A DNA stretch of 5,574 bases from an uncultured Erysipelotrichaceae bacterium (GCA_900550005.1 URQL01000119.1:1-5574); one strand, 5' to 3'; positions 1 to 5,574 are shown, counted from the stretch's first letter. The notes: generated from the sequence alone by a model not told the origin. Made by a program: numbers and translations.

Positions 1-794
1 ACCTATTAATTCAATGGCACGTCTTTTAATAAGCAATGGGATCTTGGTTGATTGATTATCCATCACAATAAGATGACTACTTGGATTTTCATATGTTGCA
101 TTATAAAAAGGATATTTAATAATTCCTGGTGTGTTCATCCCTACTCCAAGTTCAAGCTATACAATTTTATCATAACGATGTTTACTTCTAAACTCTACGT
201 ATCTTTGCATCGCATGATGCCATCCTTCATCTTCAACAAATGTATCATCACAACACAAATTCATCGTCATGGGTTTTCCACAAATTGAACAATGTGGAAT
301 CAATTCTGTTGGTATTTTCCGATTTTTTGATTTTTCTCCATTTGTTCAATCACTTTTTTGGTTATCGTACGTTTTTTGATGACAAGGTTCACTGCATTGA
401 AACAAACCATAATCTCCTTGTGTGTAAAACAAACGTTTTTTATCAAAACCAGCCTCTTGAAATTGATGATCTACATTGGTCGTCAAAACAAAATAATCCT
501 TATCTTTAACTAAATCATATAATTTTTTATAGGTATCTTTAATCGCAGGTATATAACGATTATAGTAAACATGACATGACCAATAACCCCAATACTCTTC
601 TAAAGAAGTGTAAGGATAAAATCCTGCTTCATACATATCCTGAAAATGATAGTGATCAATAAATCTTGAAAATAGTTTTTAAAACGTTCTCCACTATATT
701 CAAAACCATCAGAAGTTGAAAGACCTGACCCTGCTCCAATTAAAATCACTTTAGCTTTTTTTATTAATTTTGCACATTTTTCTAATTGATCCAT
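1..794 (-). pseudogene. Sir2-family protein, class M (SirTM)-like, frameshifted; 3' end beyond window
   Basis: Read across frames this is one sirtuin. It starts at ATG 794-792 with ribosome site AAGGGGG (801-807) and lies 1 nt after the upstream stop. The N-terminal Rossmann loop is IGAGSGLSTSDGFEY (about residues 19-33). The middle part gives VLTTNVDHQF (N107, D109 of the repaired protein), then TQGDYG and a zinc pair QCSEPC. The C-terminal part gives IPTELIPHCSICGKPM (second zinc pair) and LELGVGMNTPG. Classical sirtuins have a catalytic His before Gly; here it is Gln (codon 418-420), as in the ADP-ribosylating SirTM class, so ADP-ribosyl transfer is more likely than deacetylation for the ancestor (inference). 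Damage: one T lost in the run at 661-663; one A too many (or two lost) at the run 354-359; one A lost at 323-328, which restores the frame; and an in-frame TAG at 157-159 where relatives would have an aromatic residue before LELG. The frame is open from there to the edge. It is either a pseudogene or partly a homopolymer sequencing artefact; the TAG favours real decay. Confidence 0.85.
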
Positions 795-795
795 G

Positions 796-1413
796 TTATT
801 CCCCCTTATTAATGGCTTGATATTTACAAAATTCAAAACATTTTCCACAATGTAGGCAATATTCCTGCACAATTGAATAATGATCATCTTGCTTGATACA
901 TCCTTGTGGACATACTTGAACACATTGATTGCATTTTACACATTTTTCATTGATCCAATAAGCTTTCCTTATAAAGTTATTTGTTGAAATAAAAGATTGA
1001 CGATAAATCGGTTGACAACTTAAATCAAAATATTTTCCTTCATAATCTTCAATTTTAAATACTTCTAAAACTTCTTTTGCTTGTTGGTTTGGATAAATCA
1101 TTTTCGTATACGGATTTTTAATAAAGATTTTATCCAATTTTTCTTTTCCTATGGGTTTTACGTTTCCATGTAATGATATTGAAATACTCGACATGGTATC
1201 TTCCCCTTTTATTCCTGTTAATGCAATATAAAGATTCGTTTTTAAACGTTGATAAATTGATTTACCACGTGCCGTTAAAAAATAGATAGCATGACCTTCT
1301 TCAAGCATCCTATCCATAGTCGCACTGTAAGGATGACCCTGGTTATCTACTGTCGCTAAAACAACGGTATGAATCGTATTGACTAATTGACTTAATATCT
1401 CTTTTAACTTCAT
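796..1413 (-). CDS. Flavin split-barrel (PNPOx-like) protein fused to 2x[4Fe-4S] ferredoxin domain
   Basis: The 205-residue cytoplasmic protein has two parts. Residues 1 to about 130 look like the pyridoxamine-phosphate-oxidase-type FMN-binding split barrel (HTVVLATVDNQGHPYSATMD, then AIYFLTARGKSIYQRL). The C-terminus carries two clusters, CVKCNQCVQVCP (Cys158/161/164/168) and CLHCGKCFEFC (Cys186/189/192/196), the spacing of a bacterial 2[4Fe-4S] ferredoxin. It probably moves electrons between the clusters and a flavin; its substrate is unknown and it should not be called a true PNPOx. The start is placed at 1413, not at the in-frame ATG 1440. The promoter puts transcription start near 1444, which would leave almost no leader for 1440; 1413 has GAGAG four bases upstream and begins MKLKEIL. 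The stop codon lies 1 nt before the sirtuin start and the sirtuin ribosome site lies inside this gene, so the two are co-transcribed. The gene is intact, unlike its partner. Confidence 0.85.
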   Translation of the reverse strand: MKLKEILSQLVNTIHTVVLATVDNQGHPYSATMDRMLEEGHAIYFLTARGKSIYQRLKTNLYIALTGIKGEDTMSSISISLHGNVKPIGKEKLDKIFIKNPYTKMIYPNQQAKEVLEVFKIEDYEGKYFDLSCQPIYRQSFISTNNFIRKAYWINEKCVKCNQCVQVCPQGCIKQDDHYSIVQEYCLHCGKCFEFCKYQAINKGE

Positions 1414-1423
1414 AGCGCTCTCG

Positions 1424-1446
1424 AATGTAACTTTTATCATTACATT
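1424..1446. promoter_or_regulatory. Operator-like dyad 1: AATGTAA-N9-TTACATT
   Basis: A perfect 7-bp inverted repeat with a 9-nt spacer covers the predicted transcription start and early leader of the Fe-S/flavin gene, a typical repressor position. Its core TGTAA-N9-TTACA is the same as in the dyad at 1468-1488. The binding protein is not identifiable from this window. Confidence 0.55.
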
Positions 1447-1450
1447 TGAT

Positions 1451-1479
1451 ATTCTATTTCTATTCTATTGTAATGTCAA
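1451..1479 (-). promoter_or_regulatory. Sigma-A-type promoter for the Fe-S/flavin-sirtuin operon
   Basis: On the minus strand, TTGACA (1474-1479) is followed after exactly 17 nt by TAGAAT (1451-1456). The predicted transcription start is near 1443-1445, about 31 nt before the chosen start codon at 1413. The spacer and -10 region contain three TAGAA repeats, so other -10 registers are possible. The -35 box lies inside the upstream dyad (1468-1488). Confidence 0.75.
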
Positions 1480-1488
1480 TAGTTACAA
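1468..1488. promoter_or_regulatory. Operator-like dyad 2: TTGTAA-N9-TTACAA
   Basis: A perfect 6-bp inverted repeat with a 9-nt spacer contains the entire -35 hexamer TTGACA. It has the same half-site and spacer length as dyad 1, and the centres are 43 bp apart, close to four helical turns. Two dimers could therefore bind the same DNA face. Its left end touches the T-tract of the preceding terminator. Confidence 0.55.
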
Positions 1489-1520
1489 AAAAAAAGATTA
1501 TAGCTTTAACTATAATCTTT
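1487..1520 (-). terminator. Intrinsic terminator of the ABC transporter operon
   Basis: On the minus strand an 11-bp perfect stem AAAGATTATAG / CTATAATCTTT with loop TTAAAG is followed directly by at least six T. The stop codon TAG of the permease forms the end of the 5' arm (1510-1512), so coding sequence and terminator overlap. There is no T-tract on the plus strand, so it acts in one direction. Confidence 0.85.
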
Positions 1521-3117
1521 CATAAATTGCACAGCCCTTTTGATTTAACCATCTATTTAAAGCAAAAATAATGATAACTTCAATAATAATAATCAATGTT
1601 AAACAATAAACTAGAGGTAAACCTTTAAATAAATAAGCTAAACCATACATTCCTAAACTGATTATCCATCCGCCAAACATAGCAATAAATACAGGGAATC
1701 CTTGTTTGATAACAGTAAGCTCATTTATCCAATTTAAATTCGCATGTAATAAATTAGCAATTAAACCAACATGAGCAAATAATACAAACATGAGCGACGG
1801 AATCAGTACCATAAACATTCCATCAATAATACTTAAATCAAGTTTATAAATCAATAAACCACTACAAATAAGAAAAGGAATAAGTGTAATCACAAGTTGG
1901 ATTTTCATTTTAGAATAAAGGATTTGCTTTGTCGCAACCGGTAAAGATTTTGTGATCCAAATATTTTTTCCTTCTAATGAAACACTTGCTGCTACACTAT
2001 CATTCATCGCTCCAATCAAACATAATCCAATGATAAGATAAATGAGTAGATTAGAAGGATCCATTTCGTAAACACTCAACAAACTTTCAATAACATCTGT
2101 TCCTTTGAATAAAAGATATCCCCCTACTAAAAAGAACATCACACTTCCCATTCCACTATTCAACATATAGTTTGCACTACTCGTAAATCTTTTCCATTCT
2201 CTCATAAAAAGAGCACGGTCAATACTTTGTTGTTTTACTAGATGAGATGTATAAACTTTCGATGTACTTTCAGGTGATGCTGTAGCTATTTTAATAAAAC
2301 TTTTTTGTAATATACGATACACTCCATAAGTGAATACCAAAATAACAAGTGTAAAAACAAAAATCGTTTTTACATCTCCTGTACCAATCAATCCAAACAA
2401 ATAAAGAAGATTTGCTTTACCTTTGACAGTATTTCCATAAAAAACAATATTTGCAATAAATTGATTCATACCATCCACTAATTTAAAATAAAAATAGTAA
2501 TAAATTCCTAATAAAGAAAGTGATATCAATACAGATACATAACTTTTATTTTTAAGTTTTAAAGAAAATCTTGCAACAACATAACCTAATGTACAAGATA
2601 AAATTAAGATAAGCAAAGTAATTAATAAATAATAATCAATCGATCCAATAAGTTTCATCCAGTGAAATTGATTTAATTTAATGGAATAATACAAATAAAC
2701 AACAATCGCTGGTATCATTACAAGACCACTATAAATAACTCCCATTAGATACACACTCAATAAACGAGAAATCAAAATATCTTTAACTTTAATTGGCAAA
2801 GAAAGTAAAATATCATTATCTTTAGCTAGATATAAAGAAGAATAGGTACTAAAGATACTCCCAAAAGCACCTAGTACAAGAGCGGCAATCCCCATACTTA
2901 TCAAATAAAACCAATCCAATCCTACAGATAACAAGACTGGACAAATTCCGATAGCTAGTGCACTGAACATTCCACCTAGTATAACCACCATAATCAATAC
3001 AAAAGTGAGTAAAAGTAATAATATTGAACTTTTAGAACGTTGTTCATTCTTTTTAGAATTATAGAAATAATTTTTAAACATTTCTTGAAACTGTTTTTTA
3101 ACTAAGAGCTTAATCAT
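1510..3117 (-). CDS. ABC transporter permease, ABC-2/exporter type, 12 predicted membrane helices
   Basis: This 535-residue integral membrane protein is the transport partner of the ATPase just upstream; substrate unknown. A basic cytoplasmic N-terminus (residues 1-30) precedes about 12 hydrophobic helices, roughly at 32-55, 68-92, 122-145, 161-183, 192-212, 250-269, 319-338, 355-372, 405-425, 431-456, 472-496 and 499-520. The two halves look alike. Each has a cytoplasmic loop with an LP motif followed by a similar helix: NDILLSLPIKVKDILISRL (101-119) and KNIWITKSLPVATKQILYSK (384-403). This suggests an ancient internal duplication and a permease that may work as one chain. A hydrophilic linker (about 271-318) separates the halves. 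The start ATG lies 1 nt after the ATPase stop, and its ribosome site GGAGGA (3126-3131) is in the end of the ATPase gene. That is translational coupling. There is no solute-binding lipoprotein nearby, which fits an exporter. Confidence 0.85.
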   Translation of the reverse strand: MIKLLVKKQFQEMFKNYFYNSKKNEQRSKSSILLLLLTFVLIMVVILGGMFSALAIGICPVLLSVGLDWFYLISMGIAALVLGAFGSIFSTYSSLYLAKDNDILLSLPIKVKDILISRLLSVYLMGVIYSGLVMIPAIVVYLYYSIKLNQFHWMKLIGSIDYYLLITLLILILSCTLGYVVARFSLKLKNKSYVSVLISLSLLGIYYYFYFKLVDGMNQFIANIVFYGNTVKGKANLLYLFGLIGTGDVKTIFVFTLVILVFTYGVYRILQKSFIKIATASPESTSKVYTSHLVKQQSIDRALFMREWKRFTSSANYMLNSGMGSVMFFLVGGYLLFKGTDVIESLLSVYEMDPSNLLIYLIIGLCLIGAMNDSVAASVSLEGKNIWITKSLPVATKQILYSKMKIQLVITLIPFLICSGLLIYKLDLSIIDGMFMVLIPSLMFVLFAHVGLIANLLHANLNWINELTVIKQGFPVFIAMFGGWIISLGMYGLAYLFKGLPLVYCLTLIIIIEVIIIFALNRWLNQKGCAIYERL

Positions 3118-3118
3118 T

Positions 3119-3826
3119 TTAATCTTCCTCCAATTCTAAGAAGACTTCTTCTAAACTATCATCTCCACGTACTTCTTCCATAGTACCAGAGCGAATCAGT
3201 TTTCCTCCTTTAATAATAGCAATCTTATCGCATAACTTTTCTGCTACTTCTAAAACATGAGTTGAAAAGAAAATAGCTCCTTGTTTTTGACATACTTCTT
3301 TCATCATTTCTTTTAAAATATGCGATGCTTTAGGATCTAATCCTACAAAAGGTTCATCCATAATAATCAGTTTAGGTTCATGGATCCAAGCACTAATAAT
3401 CGCTAATTTTTGTTTCATTCCATGAGAATAAGCAGCAATTGACTTATTTAAATCATCTTTAATTTCAAAAAGTGATGCATAGTGATCGATTCTTTGTTGA
3501 CGAGTATAACTTTCCACCTTAAAAATATCCCCAATGAAATTTAAATATTGTATTCCCGTCATAAACTCATACAAATCAGGGTTATCAGGAATATAAGCAA
3601 AGTTTTGTTTACATACTAGGGGTTCTTCTTTGATCGAATGTCCATCAATTAAAATTTCCCCTTCATCAAAATCTAAAATACCTACAACAGCCTTTAATGT
3701 CGTTGTTTTACCTGCCCCATTATGACCAATAAAGCCATAAATTTCTCCCGGCTTAATATGAAGTGATAAATGATCTACCGCAACCTTATCGCCATAATGT
3801 TTTGTTAAAGAATTGATTTTCAACAT
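3119..3826 (-). CDS. ABC transporter ATP-binding protein, exporter (EcsA/BcrA-like) type
   Basis: This 235-residue cytoplasmic ATPase energises the adjacent permease. Seen in order: Walker A GHNGAGKTT (residues 34-42), signature YSHGMKQKL (133-141) with SHG in place of SGG, Walker B LIIMDEP with catalytic Glu158, D-loop GLDP (162-165) and switch His190 in STHVLEVAE. The Q-loop glutamine is absent: the region reads AYIPDNPDLYEFMTG (77-91), a form familiar in the EcsA/BcrA-like exporter branch. The start is set at 3826 because GAGGGA (3835-3840) sits 8 nt upstream and the predicted transcription start is near 3860. A longer in-frame reading from 3895 would begin inside the promoter. It is the first gene of a two-gene operon, with 1 nt before the permease. 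Substrate unknown; a lipid, peptide or bacteriocin exporter is plausible. Confidence 0.9.
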   Translation of the reverse strand: MLKINSLTKHYGDKVAVDHLSLHIKPGEIYGFIGHNGAGKTTTLKAVVGILDFDEGEILIDGHSIKEEPLVCKQNFAYIPDNPDLYEFMTGIQYLNFIGDIFKVESYTRQQRIDHYASLFEIKDDLNKSIAAYSHGMKQKLAIISAWIHEPKLIIMDEPFVGLDPKASHILKEMMKEVCQKQGAIFFSTHVLEVAEKLCDKIAIIKGGKLIRSGTMEEVRGDDSLEEVFLELEED

Positions 3827-3834
3827 AATTTTTG

Positions 3835-3840
3835 TCCCTC
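3835..3840 (-). promoter_or_regulatory. Ribosome binding site deciding the ABC ATPase start
   Basis: GAGGGA on the minus strand stands 8 nt before ATG 3824-3826. It selects this ATG over the upstream in-frame ATG at 3893-3895, which lies in the -35 region. Confidence 0.75.
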
Positions 3841-3855
3841 TATTTCTTTTATGAT

Positions 3856-3865
3856 TTATCGATAA
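3856..3865. promoter_or_regulatory. Palindrome TTATCGATAA at the ABC operon start site
   Basis: A perfect 10-bp palindrome begins one base downstream of the -10 hexamer. Its position suits a small repressor operator, but a palindrome this short in AT-rich DNA may be chance. Confidence 0.25.
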
Positions 3866-3866
3866 C

Positions 3867-3895
3867 ATTATATTATTTAAATTATTTTTTTGCAA
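3867..3895 (-). promoter_or_regulatory. Sigma-A-type promoter for the ABC transporter operon
   Basis: On the minus strand, TTGCAA (3890-3895), a 17-nt A/T-only spacer and a perfect TATAAT (3867-3872) predict a start near 3860 and a 34-nt leader. A 10-bp palindrome TTATCGATAA (3856-3865) lies exactly at the expected start site. Confidence 0.75.
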
Positions 3896-3903
3896 TACAT
3901 TTC

Positions 3904-3936
3904 AAAAATAAAAGGTAGAATTCAACTCTACTCTTT
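3904..3936 (-). terminator. Intrinsic terminator after the histidine phosphatase gene
   Basis: On the minus strand AAAG-(bulged A)-GTAGAG, loop TTGAA, then TTCTAC-CTTT gives a 10-bp stem with one bulge and one G-T pair, followed by the T-rich tail TATTTTT. The 5' arm overlaps the last two bases of the stop codon (3935-3937). It separates unit 1 from the ABC promoter, whose -35 box begins only 9 bp further on. Confidence 0.75.
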
Positions 3937-4486
3937 AAATAAGTCGCATCAACTTACAATTTTCTATACCTGCACTCCAATATTTTTCTACAGGTAAACC
4001 TCTAACTTGACAAACAATGCTCGAATTCATTGCACCATGCCCAACAATCAATATATCTTTATCTTGTTTTAATAAAGGTTCAACAACTTCCTTTAAAAAT
4101 GCACCTGTTCTTGCATAGACTTCTTGTAAACTTTCTCCCCCTTCTACAGGAATCTTATAATCTTGTGGTCGTTCAAATAGAATATGAATTGGATAATCTT
4201 GATTATGAGCATAGTTTTCTACACCTTCACAAATACCAAAACCCATTTCAACTAAACGTTCATCTTCAATAATTGGAATATTTCTTCCTGCTAAAACAAG
4301 ATGAGCTGTTTGTTTTGCACGTATAAGTGGTGAACAAAAACAGACATCAAAATGAATATCCTTATATTCATCTTTTGCCTTTTTAGCCATCTCAAGCCCT
4401 TCTTCGTTTAAAGGAATATCTACTCTACCTTGTAATTTCTTTTTAGCGTTCCAATCTGTTTTTCCATGTCTCATTATATATAACAT
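3935..4486 (-). CDS. Histidine phosphatase superfamily protein (phosphoglycerate-mutase-like)
   Basis: This 183-residue cytoplasmic enzyme carries the full branch-1 histidine phosphatase active site. It has MRHGKT with nucleophile His7 and Arg6, CSPLIRAKQTA with phosphate-binding Arg56, VEMGFGICEG with the probable acid Glu80, and IVGHGAMNS with His150. The size fits small cobalamin-pathway or broad phosphatases (CobC/PhoE/GpmB-like) rather than the roughly 230-250-residue cofactor-dependent glycolytic mutase. It is therefore probably a phosphatase for a small phosphorylated metabolite; the substrate cannot be read from the sequence. The ribosome site GGGAG (4494-4498) stands 7 nt before the ATG. 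It follows the fic gene by 47 nt with no terminator, so co-transcription is likely. That gap is almost filled by repeat copy A, which may also carry a promoter. Confidence 0.9.
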   Translation of the reverse strand: MLYIMRHGKTDWNAKKKLQGRVDIPLNEEGLEMAKKAKDEYKDIHFDVCFCSPLIRAKQTAHLVLAGRNIPIIEDERLVEMGFGICEGVENYAHNQDYPIHILFERPQDYKIPVEGGESLQEVYARTGAFLKEVVEPLLKQDKDILIVGHGAMNSSIVCQVRGLPVEKYWSAGIENCKLMRLI

Positions 4487-4497
4487 CTTTTTTCTCC

Positions 4498-4534
4498 CAT
4501 CCTAATCATTATCCTACACACTTTCTTACACATT
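4498..4534. repeat. Direct repeat copy A, upstream of the histidine phosphatase gene
   Basis: The 37 bp match copy B (5537-5573) at 34 positions (mismatches at 4502, 4505 and 4514), including a 20-bp identical block at 4515-4534. On the minus strand it contains TGTGTA twice with a 12-bp period (4515-4520 and 4527-4532), directly followed by a possible -10, GATAAT. It starts at the last base of the fic stop codon and ends at the ribosome site of the next gene. Confidence 0.85.
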
Positions 4535-5523
4535 TATTGTTTGAAATATCTTTGATTTTTACTTCTTGGTTTATCTGGAATAGTCATTTCTATTCGATTT
4601 TGTTGTAAAGCAGGATGTAAATAATTTTTCATAAAACCATTATGTGATTTTAAGCCTAACTTATCCATTAATTCTCTACTTGTATAATAAACATCATATT
4701 CCATACTATCTAATAATTTTTTTACTTGATACGACATACTAGCATAATCTTTAGATTCTTTTACAATGTCATCTAAAACTTGATCAATTTGTTTCAACAT
4801 AAATTCAATGAATGCTGTTGACTCTCCTTCTTTATGACATAATGCAATCGCATCATAATAGTCACTTTGAAACTTTCCAATTTGACTTTCTATTGGTAAA
4901 TATTCAAAAATAAGATTCCATTTTCCTAAAATAACATTTTGCCATAATCTTGCCATCCTACCATTTCCATCTACAAATGGATGAATAGAAACAAATTCAT
5001 AATGAAATACACAACTTAATATGAGTGGATGTACATGATCTTTTTGTTCATTTATCCAAGTGAAAAGTTGTTGAACTAAATTAGGAACTAACCAAGCTGG
5101 AGGCGCCATAAAAATACATTTTTCACCATTAAAAACACCTTCTTCACCTTTTCGAAATGTACCCGATTCCGTTACTAAATACTTTGTCATCACACCATGA
5201 TATTTTTTTAAATCCTCAATTGAATAAGGATCAATCATTTCAAACTGTTCATAGGTTTCATAAGCATTTTTTACTTCTTGAATTTCTTTTTGCTTCCCTA
5301 AAACGATTTTACCATTAATCACACTATAAACTTGATCTAAAGATAAAGAATTAGCTTCAATTTTTAATGAAGAATATACCGATTTAATTTTATTATTTTT
5401 TCTTAAATGAGGTTTATTATCTAAATTTGTTGTTACAGAAATTCTACCTACTTTTTCTGAAATGGAAGCAACATACTCTAATATTTGATTTGTAATTTCA
5501 TAAGGTGGGTTATATTGATCCAT
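4534..5523 (-). CDS. Fic family protein, class II, probable AMP-transferase with C-terminal winged helix
   Basis: The protein has 329 residues. The catalytic Fic motif HPFVDGNGRMAR (181-192) is complete: His181 as base, Asp185 for Mg, and the GNGR anion-binding loop. This predicts transfer of AMP from ATP to a protein hydroxyl. The flap that positions the target lies near 121-145 (GTFRKGEEGVF, then KCIFMAPPAW). An N-terminal inhibitory helix is seen at 51-60 (SSLKIEANSL). The usual S-x-x-x-E-G/N reads S52-LKI-E56-A57-N58, so the inhibitory Glu is present and the protein is class II and probably self-inhibited. The tail (about 262-329) resembles a winged helix (YYTSRELMDKLGLKSHNGFMKNYLHPAL), as in many stand-alone Fic proteins. 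Ribosome site GGAG (5531-5534) stands 7 nt before the start. No antitoxin-like small gene adjoins it inside the window. Targets are unknown. The gene is bracketed by the 37-bp direct repeats. Confidence 0.92.
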   Translation of the reverse strand: MDQYNPPYEITNQILEYVASISEKVGRISVTTNLDNKPHLRKNNKIKSVYSSLKIEANSLSLDQVYSVINGKIVLGKQKEIQEVKNAYETYEQFEMIDPYSIEDLKKYHGVMTKYLVTESGTFRKGEEGVFNGEKCIFMAPPAWLVPNLVQQLFTWINEQKDHVHPLILSCVFHYEFVSIHPFVDGNGRMARLWQNVILGKWNLIFEYLPIESQIGKFQSDYYDAIALCHKEGESTAFIEFMLKQIDQVLDDIVKESKDYASMSYQVKKLLDSMEYDVYYTSRELMDKLGLKSHNGFMKNYLHPALQQNRIEMTIPDKPRSKNQRYFKQ

Positions 5524-5536
5524 AAAAATTCTCCTT

Positions 5537-5573
5537 CATCATACTCATTATCATACACACTTTCTTACACATT
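5537..5573. repeat. Direct repeat copy B, upstream of the fic gene
   Basis: Partner of copy A, offset by 1039 bp. On the minus strand TGTGTA occurs at 5566-5571 and 5554-5559, then GATAAT, then the fic ribosome site. The window ends one base past the aligned block, so the true length of this copy on its upstream side cannot be seen. Confidence 0.85.
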
Positions 5574-5574
5574 A

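Noticed and set aside
157..348. Recoding (selenocysteine at TGA 346-348, pyrrolysine at TAG 157-159) or programmed frameshifting in the sirtuin
   Set aside because: The TGA lies in a locally shifted frame, the TAG replaces an ordinary structural residue, and no recoding hairpin or slippery heptamer layout explains three separate shifts.
52..509. Open frames on the plus strand (52-288 and 240-509)
   Set aside because: They lie opposite the sirtuin remnant, their translations show no family features, and the minus strand shows clear sirtuin motifs.
1414..1440. Longer start for the Fe-S/flavin gene at ATG 1438-1440
   Set aside because: It has no ribosome site, would begin about 4 nt from the predicted transcript start, and overlaps dyad 1.
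3827..3895. Longer start for the ABC ATPase at ATG 3893-3895
   Set aside because: The added 23 residues are encoded by promoter and leader DNA and are not conserved-looking; the strong ribosome site is at 3835-3840.
4030..4272. Plus-strand open frame
   Set aside because: It is antisense to the histidine phosphatase, whose catalytic motifs are on the minus strand; it has no ribosome site or recognisable content.
4534..5523. Classical Fic/antitoxin toxin-antitoxin pair
   Set aside because: No separate small antitoxin gene is visible; the inhibitory helix is within the Fic protein. The region upstream of 5574 is unseen.
4498..5573. Insertion sequence or CRISPR array based on the repeats
   Set aside because: There are only two copies 1 kb apart in direct orientation, with no transposase, terminal inverted repeats or regular spacers.

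Overview
The window is a 5.6 kb stretch of a strongly AT-rich, densely packed chromosome. Every gene is on the minus strand. Good AGGAGG-type ribosome sites, TTGaca/TATAAT-type promoters and short AT-rich terminators point to a low-GC Firmicute. The protein set (Sir2-like protein, flavin/ferredoxin fusion, two-subunit ABC exporter, Fic protein) fits an anaerobic gut lineage such as the Erysipelotrichia. That placement is inference from gene style, not from a marker gene. TGG is used for Trp and TGA as stop, so this is not a Mollicute-type code.

Reading in the direction of transcription (right to left), unit 1 holds a class II Fic AMP-transferase (4534-5523) and a histidine-phosphatase/phosphoglycerate-mutase-like enzyme (3935-4486), ended by a hairpin terminator at 3904-3936. 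A 37-bp near-identical sequence (34/37) lies just upstream of each gene and so brackets the fic gene as a direct repeat. Unit 2 has a textbook promoter (3867-3895), an ABC ATPase (3119-3826) and its 12-helix permease (1510-3117), separated by 1 nt, and ends in a hairpin whose stem contains the permease stop codon (1487-1520). Unit 3 has a strong promoter (1451-1479) with two matching dyads TGTAA-N9-TTACA, 43 bp apart. One covers the -35 box and the other the predicted transcription start. It drives a flavin split-barrel plus 2x[4Fe-4S] protein (796-1413), followed after 1 nt by a sirtuin gene that runs off the left edge.

The sirtuin is the most interesting object. Read across its frames it is a recognisable Sir2-fold protein of the kind with Gln where classical sirtuins have the catalytic His (TQGD instead of xHG). 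That is the hallmark of the ADP-ribosylating class M (SirTM). In this copy it is interrupted by three frameshifts, all at A/T homopolymers, and an in-frame TAG, while the redox partner upstream is intact. The window therefore shows either a decaying sirtuin/redox operon or, less likely, a gene damaged by homopolymer sequencing errors.

The genes of different units show no obvious common pathway. The firm functional pairs are ATPase with permease and, by tight coupling, Fe-S/flavin protein with sirtuin.
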